Shown: positions 7,393-14,728, counted from the first letter of the stretch. The stretch: 15,766 bases of DNA from Syntrophaceae bacterium UBA5619 (GCA_002424545.1 DIKL01000127.1:681-16446), one strand, 5' to 3'. Numbers and translations are program-made. Notes: generated by a model not told the origin, from the letters alone.

Positions 7393-7408
7393 TGAAGGAA
7401 TTATTTCT
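7393..7408. promoter_or_regulatory. Putative RpiR operator, promoter copy
   Basis: TGAAGGAATTATTTCT matches the reverse complement of the element at 7364-7379 at 14 of the first 15 bases. It is centred 29 bases from it, close to three helical turns. It covers the -10 box at 7400-7405, which would let a bound regulator block RNA polymerase. Confidence 0.55.
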
Positions 7409-7428
7409 TTGTTGCTTCCCTTTGTCAA
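7400..7428 (-). promoter_or_regulatory. Sigma70-type promoter of the rpiR-synthetase-TRAP operon
   Basis: On the minus strand a perfect TTGACA (7428-7423) is followed after exactly 17 bases by AATAAT (7405-7400), five of six consensus bases. Transcription would start near 7393, leaving a leader of roughly 30 bases before the regulator ATG. The surrounding sequence is AT-rich compared with the window. Confidence 0.7.
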
Positions 7429-7458
7429 GAAAAAAAGTAGGGAAAATGCAGAAAAATG

Positions 7459-7486
7459 AAAAAGGCGGAAAAACGATTTTTCCGCC
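7459..7486 (-). terminator. Intrinsic terminator of the amidohydrolase gene
   Basis: GGCGGAAAAA and TTTTTCCGCC form a perfect 10-base-pair stem with a 3-base loop (7464-7486). On the minus strand it is followed by TTTTTCATTTTTC. It lies between the amidohydrolase stop (7578) and the promoter of the regulator (7428), separating the two transcription units. Confidence 0.85.
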
Positions 7487-7519
7487 GGAAGTCCAAAGTA
7501 TTACATCAAATATTCCCGG

Positions 7520-7555
7520 AGAGACGATGACCACGGGGGCAATCCCGTCGTCTCT
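7520..7555 (-). other. Inverted repeat downstream of the amidohydrolase gene
   Basis: AGAGACGA (7520-7527) and TCGTCTCT (7548-7555) pair perfectly. Inside, CGGG and CCCG can pair further around a 6-base loop, with a bulge on one side. No T run follows on the minus strand. It may assist termination or stabilise the 3' end ahead of the stronger terminator at 7464-7486. Confidence 0.4.
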
Positions 7556-7577
7556 GACGGCCGCACCAATCCATTCT

Positions 7578-9140
7578 CTATATTTTTCCGCCTTTGAGGA
7601 GTCCCCTTGCTAAAAGATCGATAACCCCCTGGCCCTTTTTACACGGTTTCCCGTTCAGAAGAAGGTTTTCAACCTTCAGATCCGGAAGTTCATTCGGTTC
7701 CATTGTCAGCGGATTGCGGTTCAGGATGACCATGTCGGCGACCTTCCCCCGTTCCAGAGATCCGCGTTCCTTCTCGTCGAACGTGGTCCAGGCGGCATTG
7801 TAGGTGAACAGCTTCAGCGCCTCCGGAATGGTGAGAGACTGTTCGGGGATATAGTGGTTGCAGGCGGCGTAGATGCCGGCGATCGGATCCGGTAGCGTGC
7901 AGGGGGCATCCGAACCGCCGCTCAAGACAATCCCCATATCGGTCATCTTCCGTAACGGGGAGATTTCCTCCGTCCGCTTCCCCAGGATACTGTTTAAAAA
8001 CGCAAGGGGTTCCAGGTTCCACATCAGAAAAGCCGGCTGCAGCGGGATCTGGATGCCGAGCTCGGCGCATTTTTGAAGCCCTTCCTCGGTCGGAAGGCAG
8101 GCATGGATGATGCCGTGGCGGTGATCCTGCCTCGGACAATCCTTCAGCGCCGCCTCGATGGCCATGACCGCCTGGTCGAAGGCCGCGTCGCCGATCGCAT
8201 GCATCTCGATCTGCAGCCCTTCGCGATTGGCCTGTTTCGTAAAACGGATCACCTCCTCATCGCCGTGGTAGAGGATTCCGCGATTTTGCGGATTGTTTGC
8301 GTAGGGTTGCCGCAGCGCCGCGTCCTCGCTGCCGAAACAGCCGTCCAGGGCCGTCGCGAAGCATCCCCCCACCCGGGGGAGCTTTCTTTTCTTCACCTTG
8401 GCCGGATCCATGGTCTGGAAGAAGAGCCGGGTCTGGAAACCGCCATCCAGCCCCTTTCCCAGGATCGTCTCCAGCGTAACGTCCAGATCGAGCGGAAAAC
8501 CGACCCCGGAAACGGTATGCATCATTCCGATTCCCCGGTCCGTCAGGCTGCCGACGGCGCGAAGCATGTTCTTCAGGGTCCGGGGCAGCGATATCTTCTT
8601 GGTCATAAAATCCGTGACGGCAAAGAAGGCCTCCTGATTCATCTCTCCGGACTCCTCGTGCCAGCCGCGCAGGGTCTTCATTTTTCTCGGGAGCATGGCG
8701 ATGGTCCTGCTGTTCAGGATACAGGCATGACCGTCATATTTGACGATGAAAACCGGACGGTCCGGACAGGCCCGATCGAGCTCTTCCCGCGAGATCAGCC
8801 TTTTTTCCGTAACAGCGTGCGTTGAAGCCCCGAATCCCATGATGATCTTGTCGTTGTTCTCCCGTGTGAATTTTCGGATATGCTCACACATCTCGGTCAA
8901 GCCGCGGGCGGATCTCACATCGAGACCGGCATTGAAAAGCGCGTACGACGCAAAATGGATATGGGTGTCTCCGAAAGCGGGCAGCAGCGATCTTTCCCCC
9001 AGAACCTCCCGGGGCGCGCCCTTGTATTGCTCAGGAAGATCATTCCCGACGTGAAGAATCCGTCCCTTGTCTTCCACAAGGTATTTGTAGATATGATCGT
9101 TCGCATCGCAGGAGATGATTGCCCCTTGATATGTTTTCAT
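7578..9140 (-). CDS. YtcJ-like metal-dependent amidohydrolase (amidohydrolase_3 family)
   Basis: This 520-residue protein of the amidohydrolase superfamily is probably a cytoplasmic hydrolase of an amide, formamide or cyclic amide bond. Metal-site residues appear in order: His60 and His62 in GDTHIH, His314 in EMHAIGDAA, His346 in GIIHA and Asp411 in SGGSDAP. The stretches YDGHACILNSRTI (135-147) and the C-terminal GSLERGKVADMVIL (460-473) with VENLLLNGK are typical of the YtcJ group. The loop usually reading DGSLGSRTA here reads DGCFGSEDA. The ATG start has only a G-rich site (9150-9155) at 9 bases. It follows corA by 86 bases on the same strand and ends in its own terminator, so it is separate from the TRAP operon. 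The substrate is unknown. Related proteins include N-substituted formamide deformylases, but annotation transfer would be weak. Confidence 0.9.
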   Translation of the reverse strand: MKTYQGAIISCDANDHIYKYLVEDKGRILHVGNDLPEQYKGAPREVLGERSLLPAFGDTHIHFASYALFNAGLDVRSARGLTEMCEHIRKFTRENNDKIIMGFGASTHAVTEKRLISREELDRACPDRPVFIVKYDGHACILNSRTIAMLPRKMKTLRGWHEESGEMNQEAFFAVTDFMTKKISLPRTLKNMLRAVGSLTDRGIGMMHTVSGVGFPLDLDVTLETILGKGLDGGFQTRLFFQTMDPAKVKKRKLPRVGGCFATALDGCFGSEDAALRQPYANNPQNRGILYHGDEEVIRFTKQANREGLQIEMHAIGDAAFDQAVMAIEAALKDCPRQDHRHGIIHACLPTEEGLQKCAELGIQIPLQPAFLMWNLEPLAFLNSILGKRTEEISPLRKMTDMGIVLSGGSDAPCTLPDPIAGIYAACNHYIPEQSLTIPEALKLFTYNAAWTTFDEKERGSLERGKVADMVILNRNPLTMEPNELPDLKVENLLLNGKPCKKGQGVIDLLARGLLKGGKI

Positions 9141-9226
9141 CGTGACTTTTCCCCCGTCGGCGTGATGTCTAAAACCTTTTTACGTCAAGGATATCTGCGG
9201 AACGGGCCGCTGTGCTTCATGGGATG

Positions 9227-10288
9227 TTACAGCCATTTTTTGCGTCTGAAATAGAGCAGCATGACGATGGCGACGGCCAGCATCACCCCCCAGAGGGCGA
9301 AGTATCCCCACGGCCACTCCAGCTCCGGCATGTATTTGAAGTTCATGCCGTAGACCCCGGCAAGGAAGGTCAGCGGCATAAAGATGGTGGCGATGACGGT
9401 CAGGACCTTCATGATCTCGTTCATCCGGTTGCTGATGGTGGAAAGGTAGATGTCGAGCATTCCCGAAAGCATCTCCCGGTAAATCTCGATCGTGTCGATG
9501 ACCTGGACCGTGTGGTCGGAGATGTCGCGGAAGTAAAGAACGGACAGCTTCCGGATGAGAGGGGAATCGGACCGGCTGAGGTTGCCCACCACCTCCCGGA
9601 GGGGCCAGACCGCTTTTCGAAGCAGGATCATCTCCCGCTTTAGGAGCTGGATCGCCCGGAGGGTTTTCGGCGATGGCCGGTCCATCAGCTCTTCTTCGAG
9701 GGTCTCAATCCCCTCGCCGAAATGGTCCAGGATCGAGAAGTAGCCGTCGACGATCCCGTCGAGGAGGGCATGGGCGAGATCATCCGTGCCGCCCTTGCGA
9801 AGGCGCCCCCGATCGTTGCGAAGCCTGTCCCGGACGGGGTCGGGGAGCTTTCCTTCTTTTTCCTGAAGGGAGATCACCCAGTTGGAACCGAGGACGATGC
9901 TGACCTGCTCGGGGACGAGGCGGCCGTTTTCGTTTTTGGGGAAGCGTTTGAGAACGATGTAGAGGTAATCGCCATGGTCCTCCAATTTCGGTCGCTGGTC
10001 GGTGTTGAGGATGTCTTCGATAATCAGCGGGTGAAGGCCGAAGACGCCCCCCATCTGTTCGAGAAGGCGTATGTCCTGGAGGCCGTCGATATGAACCCAG
10101 GTGACGGTCTTGCGGTCCGGGGACGGTATTAGCCCCTCCAGGGTATCGACTTCCTCCTCCTTGAACGAGGATTCGTCGTATTCGCAGAGGGTAATTTTCA
10201 CCTTGTCCGCATGGATCTCACCAATATGAATCAGGGCGCCGGGTGCCAGACCGGTCTTGGCGGATCTTCGTTTGACGGCTCGGGGCAT
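9227..10288 (-). CDS. corA: CorA-type magnesium/cobalt transporter
   Basis: This inner-membrane divalent cation channel of 353 residues is close to the length of the well-studied Thermotoga CorA. A long cytoplasmic alpha/beta and helical domain (1-290) precedes two C-terminal membrane segments (about 294-312 and 328-347). Between them lies the signature GMN at 314-316, followed by the acidic loop YMPELEW. The C-terminus is basic (RRKKWL). An open frame extends upstream to 10429, but ATG at 10288 is preferred: GAGGA lies 8 bases before it (10297-10301), and the extra 47 residues do not resemble the family. It is transcribed divergently from the sigma54 activator. Co-transcription with the amidohydrolase downstream is possible, though no functional link is evident. 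Confidence 0.95.
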   Translation of the reverse strand: MPRAVKRRSAKTGLAPGALIHIGEIHADKVKITLCEYDESSFKEEEVDTLEGLIPSPDRKTVTWVHIDGLQDIRLLEQMGGVFGLHPLIIEDILNTDQRPKLEDHGDYLYIVLKRFPKNENGRLVPEQVSIVLGSNWVISLQEKEGKLPDPVRDRLRNDRGRLRKGGTDDLAHALLDGIVDGYFSILDHFGEGIETLEEELMDRPSPKTLRAIQLLKREMILLRKAVWPLREVVGNLSRSDSPLIRKLSVLYFRDISDHTVQVIDTIEIYREMLSGMLDIYLSTISNRMNEIMKVLTVIATIFMPLTFLAGVYGMNFKYMPELEWPWGYFALWGVMLAVAIVMLLYFRRKKWL

Positions 10289-10350
10289 CTCCCTTTTCCT
10301 CAGGAAGTGAATGGAACGCCGAAAAGACCGACGGCTGAAAAAGCTGACTC

Positions 10351-10379
10351 TATATAGACCGTCGTTTCCGGAAAAACAA
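10351..10379 (-). promoter_or_regulatory. Possible corA promoter
   Basis: On the minus strand TTGTTT (10379-10374) and TATATA (10356-10351) are 17 bases apart, in the AT-richer part of the divergent intergenic region. The -35 is poor, so this is tentative. Confidence 0.35.
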
Positions 10380-10422
10380 TCAAAAAGGAGGCCGCTGTAT
10401 GGGAAGACGGAGAGGATTTCTC

Positions 10423-10454
10423 TTGACAAACGTTCAGGAATTGCGGACGTAAAC
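10423..10454 (+). promoter_or_regulatory. Possible promoter of the sigma54 activator gene
   Basis: A perfect TTGACA lies at 10423-10428. No good -10 follows: the nearest AT-rich hexamers (ACGTAA, GTAAAC) start 18-20 bases downstream. A sigma70 start is possible but weak. I saw no sigma54 -24/-12 pair here. Confidence 0.3.
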
Positions 10455-10473
10455 GACGAATTCGGAGTTCGTC
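10455..10473. promoter_or_regulatory. Inverted repeat in front of the sigma54 activator gene
   Basis: GACGAA (10455-10460) and TTCGTC (10468-10473) flank 7 bases, 27 bases before the start codon. It could be an operator for autoregulation or an mRNA hairpin. It is short enough to be chance. Confidence 0.25.
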
Positions 10474-10500
10474 ATTTCGGCTCCCTGGTTCGGAGGATTC

Positions 10501-11901
10501 ATGAGATATATCCTTGCGGCGACCGAAGACCGGGAGGCGACGGAGGTCATCCGCTCCGCCTTCCGCCGTCCCTTCCAGGTGGATAAGGCGGCGAGCGTCC
10601 GGGAGAGTCTCGAATCGTTGCGGAAACGGCGATACGAGTTCGCCTTTCTCGATCTGGGTCTGCTTTGCGGACTGGGAGCGGTTGGCGACGATCCCGGCGC
10701 CGCTTTGCGGGCGATCCGGCAGATCTTCCCGTCGATTGAAATCATCGTGATGACGCTGCCGGAGAGGGCCGGGGAGGCGGTCGAAGCGGTGAAGGCGGGC
10801 GCCGCCAATTACGTGACCTATCCCCTCAACGCGGACGAGATTCGATATGTGATCGATAGCCTTCACGAGGGTATCCGCGCGCAGTCGGAGCTCGATTACC
10901 TGCGGGACCGCTTCTGGCAGTCCGACTCCTTGGAGGTCGTCCAGACCAAAAACCCGGTCATGCGGGCCGTCTTCGAACAGGTGCGCCTCGTTGCGCCGAC
11001 GAAGAGCACCGTTTTGCTGACCGGGGAGACGGGCACGGGGAAAGGGGTTCTGGCGAAACTGATCCACCGTCACAGCAACCGGCGGGGGGTTCAGTTCATC
11101 GGCGTCCATTGCGGCGCCATTCCCGACACCCTGCTGGAGAGCGAACTATTCGGCCACGAAAAAGGGGCCTTCACCGGAGCCGTTCGGCGGAAGTTGGGAA
11201 AATTCGAGCTGGCCCACGGGGGGACGATCTTTCTCGACGAGATCGGCACGATCACCCCCTCCGCGCAGATCAAACTCCTCCAGGTTCTTCAGGACCGGAC
11301 CTTCCAGAGGGTCGGGGGAGAGGCGGTCATTGAAACCGACGTGAGGGTGATTGCCGCCTCGAATCGCGATCTCGGACAGATGGTTGACCAGGGGCTCTTC
11401 CGGAACGACCTCTTCTACCGGCTGAACGTCTTTCCCATCGAGATTCCGCCGCTTCGGGAACGCCGGGAAGACATCCCGCAACTCACGGAGATCTTCCTTC
11501 GAAAAATGAACCGTTTCAACCACCGGGGGATCCACTATGTGCACCCCCGCGTGATGGAAGCGTTTCAACGCTATCCGTGGCCCGGAAACATCCGTGAACT
11601 GGAGAACCTCGTTGAGCGCGCCTGCATTCTGGAAACCTCTTCGATCCTGACCCCGGCCAGTTTTCCGGCGGAACTTTTTTCCGGCGTTCCGTTCACCGCT
11701 CCGCCGTCCACCGGCGTCGGACTGACATTGGCGGAGGCGCGGGGGCGGGCCGTCGCGGAGGCGGAGAAAACGTATCTCCGGGAGATTCTCGCCCGAAGCG
11801 GCGGCCGAATCAACCGGACGGCGGAATCCGCCGGCGTGACGGTTCGCCAGATAAGCAAACTCCTGCGCAAATACGGGATCCGGAAAGAGACGTTTCGCTG
11901 A
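10501..11901 (+). CDS. Sigma54-dependent response regulator, NtrC type, with atypical receiver
   Basis: This 466-residue enhancer-binding activator drives sigma54 RNA polymerase. The receiver domain (1-120) keeps an acidic pair (Glu9, Asp10), the phosphorylatable Asp51 and Thr85. The lysine normally preceding proline in the KP motif is Tyr107, however, and the loop after Asp51 is long. The AAA+ domain (about 148-385) is complete: Walker A GETGTGKG (175-182), KGAFTGA (221-227, sigma54 contact), Walker B GGTIFLDEIG (240-249) and FRNDLFYRLNVFP. A Fis-type helix-turn-helix ends the protein (about 422-460). GGAGG lies 4 bases before ATG. It is the only plus-strand gene, with no histidine kinase beside it. 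It meets the cyclase gene tail to tail with 6 bases between stops. Its target genes are not evident, since no sigma54 promoter was recognised here. Confidence 0.93.
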   Translation: MRYILAATEDREATEVIRSAFRRPFQVDKAASVRESLESLRKRRYEFAFLDLGLLCGLGAVGDDPGAALRAIRQIFPSIEIIVMTLPERAGEAVEAVKAGAANYVTYPLNADEIRYVIDSLHEGIRAQSELDYLRDRFWQSDSLEVVQTKNPVMRAVFEQVRLVAPTKSTVLLTGETGTGKGVLAKLIHRHSNRRGVQFIGVHCGAIPDTLLESELFGHEKGAFTGAVRRKLGKFELAHGGTIFLDEIGTITPSAQIKLLQVLQDRTFQRVGGEAVIETDVRVIAASNRDLGQMVDQGLFRNDLFYRLNVFPIEIPPLRERREDIPQLTEIFLRKMNRFNHRGIHYVHPRVMEAFQRYPWPGNIRELENLVERACILETSSILTPASFPAELFSGVPFTAPPSTGVGLTLAEARGRAVAEAEKTYLREILARSGGRINRTAESAGVTVRQISKLLRKYGIRKETFR

Positions 11902-11907
11902 GGTTCT

Positions 11908-13380
11908 TTACCGCGCCGGTGTTCCCCCCTGACGCGTCGTGACGACGACCCGGACGACCGGCGTCTTTCCCCCGGCAAACTGGATATCGGTCGGATACCG
12001 CAGGGACGGCGTGAATGACCTCTGGACATCCAGTTGCGCCAGGTCGATCGGTTCCGTCATGATCCGGATCCGCTTGCCGCTGAGACGTCGCGGGATGAGG
12101 ATCCTCACGTCAGCGGGAGTCACGGAGATCTTCTGAACGGCGAAACCTTGCGGCGGCTCGTTTTCCGTCAGGACCTCGATGGGGACGGTCAACGAGATCA
12201 AGCGCGAGGTGACGACCGTGATGCGATCCGGGTTGATACTGGTGACCGTAAGGTTGGATGGGGTCTTCACCATACCCTGTGTGAGGCTAACCTCCTGCTT
12301 GCCCGGCTGGATATCCGCCAGGTCGACGGAGATCTTGAGCTCGTCCGGACGCATGAGTTGGAAAGCCTGGGAATGCCCCATGAGCATGATTTTTGCCGTC
12401 GTCACCTGCGGTTCTTCCAGAACCCACTCCGCCGGCGGGTTCCGATACTCGATGGGAATCGTAAAATCGCGTCGGATCGTCTCCCGCTGATAGCCGAAGA
12501 TGGCCCAGAGGGTGCAGGCGAGCAAAACGGCAATCACTTTTTCCCGCTGGTTTTCCTTCAACCAGCGGACGATCGGTCCCGTTTTGGTCGGTGGGGTGCG
12601 CCAGGCGTAAAAGGCTTCCAATTCGATGCGAAGGGCGGAGGCGTTGGCGATCTGCTGAATGTTCTCCCCCTTGGCGAGCGAAATGGTTCCCCGCTCCTCG
12701 GAGACGACGATGCAGATGGCATCGGACCGCTCCGACAGGCCCAACGCGGCCGTGTGGCGGAGGCCCAGACTGCCGTAATGCGCCGCGTTTGCCGAGAGGG
12801 GAAGATGGCAGCCGAAGCGCATCAGCCGGTTGCCGTCCACGAGGACCGCTCCGTCGTGACCGATCGAATGGGGATCGAAAATGCTCTCCAGCAGGGGCTG
12901 GCTGAGGATGCCGTCCAGGTTGTTCCCCCCCGTGAGGTGCCGGTCCAGGGGGTCGTGCCCCTGAATCACGATCAGCGCGCCGATTCTTTTATGCGCCAGG
13001 TTGGCGGCGGTCTGCGCGAGAATTTCCACTCCCTCGTTGAATGCGGCCACGGCGAAGAACCGCCGCCGGAATCGACCCAGCAGGGCCAGGCGTTCGAAGA
13101 AGCGCCGGAGGTCCTCCTGAAAGATGACGACGAGAACGAACAACACGATTGCGAAGAATGCCTGGAGGACAACGGTGGTCAGGTACAGTTGGAAAAAACG
13201 GGCGAGGCCGTAGACGATCCCGAGCAATGTGATGCCCCAGAATACGAAGCGGGATGCGCGGTCCTTGAACCAGATCAAAAGCGCCGAGATCATGATCGAG
13301 ATGATGGCGATGTCCAGGATGTCCTGAACCCGGATGGTATGGAGTATCGTCAGCGCATTTTCGATCATGGGGGAATCCAT
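11908..13380 (-). CDS. cdaA: Diadenylate cyclase (CdaA type) fused to YbbR/CdaR-like domains
   Basis: This probable membrane enzyme would make c-di-AMP from two ATP. In the 490-residue chain, hydrophobic helices at about 18-36, 44-62 and 66-88 precede a DisA_N cyclase domain (about 105-265). That domain carries HDGAVL (Asp176, Gly177, Ala178) and SEERGTIS (227-234). The usual RHR motif reads RHT at 208-210, codons at 12751-12759. A further membrane helix (281-297, VIAVLLACTLWAIFGYQ) leads to two YbbR-like segments (about 305-395 and 397-485), probably outside the membrane. In Firmicutes these parts are separate neighbouring proteins, CdaA and its regulator CdaR. The frame stays open to a TTG at 13470, but ATG at 13380 is the first ATG and gives a normal CdaA N-terminus. 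ATG at 13368 is an alternative. No good ribosome site is seen for either. Confidence 0.88.
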   Translation of the reverse strand: MDSPMIENALTILHTIRVQDILDIAIISIMISALLIWFKDRASRFVFWGITLLGIVYGLARFFQLYLTTVVLQAFFAIVLFVLVVIFQEDLRRFFERLALLGRFRRRFFAVAAFNEGVEILAQTAANLAHKRIGALIVIQGHDPLDRHLTGGNNLDGILSQPLLESIFDPHSIGHDGAVLVDGNRLMRFGCHLPLSANAAHYGSLGLRHTAALGLSERSDAICIVVSEERGTISLAKGENIQQIANASALRIELEAFYAWRTPPTKTGPIVRWLKENQREKVIAVLLACTLWAIFGYQRETIRRDFTIPIEYRNPPAEWVLEEPQVTTAKIMLMGHSQAFQLMRPDELKISVDLADIQPGKQEVSLTQGMVKTPSNLTVTSINPDRITVVTSRLISLTVPIEVLTENEPPQGFAVQKISVTPADVRILIPRRLSGKRIRIMTEPIDLAQLDVQRSFTPSLRYPTDIQFAGGKTPVVRVVVTTRQGGTPAR

Positions 13381-13448
13381 TTTGTCGCCCGTGCGTTGGG
13401 CGGCCGGTCGGGCTGGGGATTGTAAAATGATAATGAACGCGTCGCAGC

Positions 13449-13478
13449 CATATAAACAAAAAGCCGGCAACGTGTCAA
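13449..13478 (-). promoter_or_regulatory. Probable promoter of the diadenylate cyclase gene
   Basis: On the minus strand a perfect TTGACA (13478-13473) is followed after 18 bases by TATATG (13454-13449). Transcription would start near 13441, about 60 bases before ATG 13380 and downstream of the TTG at 13470. This also argues against the longer reading frame. The surrounding 172-base gap shows no convincing terminator for the upstream glycosyltransferase gene. Confidence 0.5.
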
Positions 13479-13552
13479 GAAATTAACGGTTTAAAATGGG
13501 GATTGGATTTTTTACAGAGGGTGCCCGGCCCCGGAGGGTTGTCCCGCCGCGT

Positions 13553-14716
13553 TCAGGACCCGGAATCTTTCCGGTTCCGACCGGTGTATTCCAGGATGGA
13601 GACGAGCACCGTAATGAGGAGGGCTTGCAGGACGGTGAGAATGCCGACGATTGTCGTGGCGCCCCGCAGGGTGATGGCGCTGATGCCGAGGGTGGCGCAG
13701 AGGAAGAAGATGAACAGCACCACCTTTCTCCGGTCGCCCAGGACCGCCAGCAGGCGATGGTGGATGTGGTCGGTGCCCACATAGTCGATCCAGTCCCGGA
13801 AGCTTTTCACCTTCCCGGTGATGATGCGCTCGATGCTGATGTAGGCCATGTCGTAGATCAGGACCCAGAAGATGAGGACGGGAGTGGCAAACGAGACGAT
13901 GGGATTGTTGTCCGCCCAATCGGCCTTGATGGCCAGGGCCGCGAGGACGAACCCGAAGAACGTGCTCCCCGCGTCGCCCAGGAAGATAGACGCCGGTCTG
14001 CGCAGACTGAAATTGAACGGGAGGAACCCGAGACAGCTTCCCAGCATGGCGATGGCGATCCAGCCCATGAACGGCTGATTGGTCTGGAAGGCGACAAGCC
14101 CCATAAAAAGTGAGATGATGGCACTCACACCGGTGGCCAGGCCGTCCATGCCGTCGATGAAATTCATGGCGTTGGTCAAACCCACGATCCAGATGATGGA
14201 GAGGGAGGCGTTGAGAAGATAGCCCCAGGTCGTATGGTTTGGAAATAGATCGAGGATGATCCCGGAACGGATCAGGAGGATGACAACAAAAACCTGGATG
14301 AAGAGTTTGTAGCGGGCCCGGATACTCTTCCAGTCGTCAATGAGCCCGACGATCGCCACGACTGTGCCCCCCGCAATCAGAGCGATATCCCGCGCATCGA
14401 GGATCATATTGGCCAGAAGGGCGGAGATGAAGGAGATGATGATGACCGCGCCGCCGAGCAGGGGGGTCACCCGGTCGTGGATCTTCCGGCCGCCGGGGGC
14501 ATCGACGATGCCTGTCTTGCTGGCGATGACGATCATGATCGGTGTGAGCAGGGCAGAGGTGGCGGTGGCAAAAAGCAGGATATAGAGCCAGCGGCCGAAA
14601 TACTGGAAGAAGATCTCACGGACAATGGGAACAAGGAGCAGACAGAAAACGATCAGCTCCACTGTCCAGAAGATCCGGCGGAAAGAGGCATTCCCCCCAT
14701 TATCTCTAAAAAACAT
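13553..14716 (-). CDS. WecA/TagO-like polyprenyl-phosphate sugar-1-phosphate transferase
   Basis: This integral membrane enzyme of the MraY/WecA superfamily transfers a sugar-1-phosphate, most likely GlcNAc-1-P, from its UDP donor to undecaprenyl phosphate. That is the first step of O-antigen, capsule or wall polymer synthesis. The 387 residues contain about ten hydrophobic segments. Motifs in order are GLIDDW (Asp127, Asp128), NAMNFIDGMDG (Asp188, Asp191), IFLGDAGST (Asp248) and DHIHHR (His317 to Arg321). The last one separates the WecA/TagO group from MraY. The frame opens three codons earlier at GTG 14725, but GAGGTGA lies 5 bases before ATG 14716 and overlaps that GTG, so ATG is chosen. 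It follows the aminotransferase stop by 10 bases, indicating coupled translation. WecA versus a group with another sugar donor is not decidable here. Confidence 0.92.
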   Translation of the reverse strand: MFFRDNGGNASFRRIFWTVELIVFCLLLVPIVREIFFQYFGRWLYILLFATATSALLTPIMIVIASKTGIVDAPGGRKIHDRVTPLLGGAVIIISFISALLANMILDARDIALIAGGTVVAIVGLIDDWKSIRARYKLFIQVFVVILLIRSGIILDLFPNHTTWGYLLNASLSIIWIVGLTNAMNFIDGMDGLATGVSAIISLFMGLVAFQTNQPFMGWIAIAMLGSCLGFLPFNFSLRRPASIFLGDAGSTFFGFVLAALAIKADWADNNPIVSFATPVLIFWVLIYDMAYISIERIITGKVKSFRDWIDYVGTDHIHHRLLAVLGDRRKVVLFIFFLCATLGISAITLRGATTIVGILTVLQALLITVLVSILEYTGRNRKDSGS

Positions 14717-14721
14717 TTCGA

Positions 14722-14728
14722 TCACCTC
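14722..14728 (-). promoter_or_regulatory. Ribosome binding site of the WecA-like gene, overlapping upstream stop
   Basis: GAGGTGA on the minus strand lies 5 bases before ATG 14716. It shares bases with the TGA stop (14729-14727) of the aminotransferase gene and with an in-frame GTG. It rules out the GTG as start and suggests translational coupling. Confidence 0.65.

Noticed and set aside
6291..7613. 440-codon open frame on the plus strand across the RpiR-type gene and its promoter
   Set aside because: It crosses a terminator, an operator and a promoter, and its product has no recognisable domain. The minus-strand RpiR reading is unambiguous.
9141..9226. TTGACG-like -35 in the gap upstream of the amidohydrolase
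   Set aside because: No acceptable -10 is found at 15-19 bases, so no promoter is called. The gene may depend on read-through from corA.
10289..10429. Upstream extension of the CorA frame by 47 codons
   Set aside because: The added residues do not look like CorA, the region contains the likely promoter, and a good ribosome site serves ATG 10288.
10289..10500. Search for a sigma54 -24/-12 promoter near the sigma54 activator
   Set aside because: No GG-N10-GC pair with fitting flanks was seen in the intergenic region.
12034..13425. 463-codon open frame on the plus strand
   Set aside because: It lies opposite the cyclase-YbbR gene, whose minus-strand product has clear domains. The plus-strand product is charged, repetitive and domain-free.
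13381..13470. TTG-started extension of the cyclase by 30 codons
   Set aside because: It begins upstream of the predicted transcription start and adds a non-family N-terminus.
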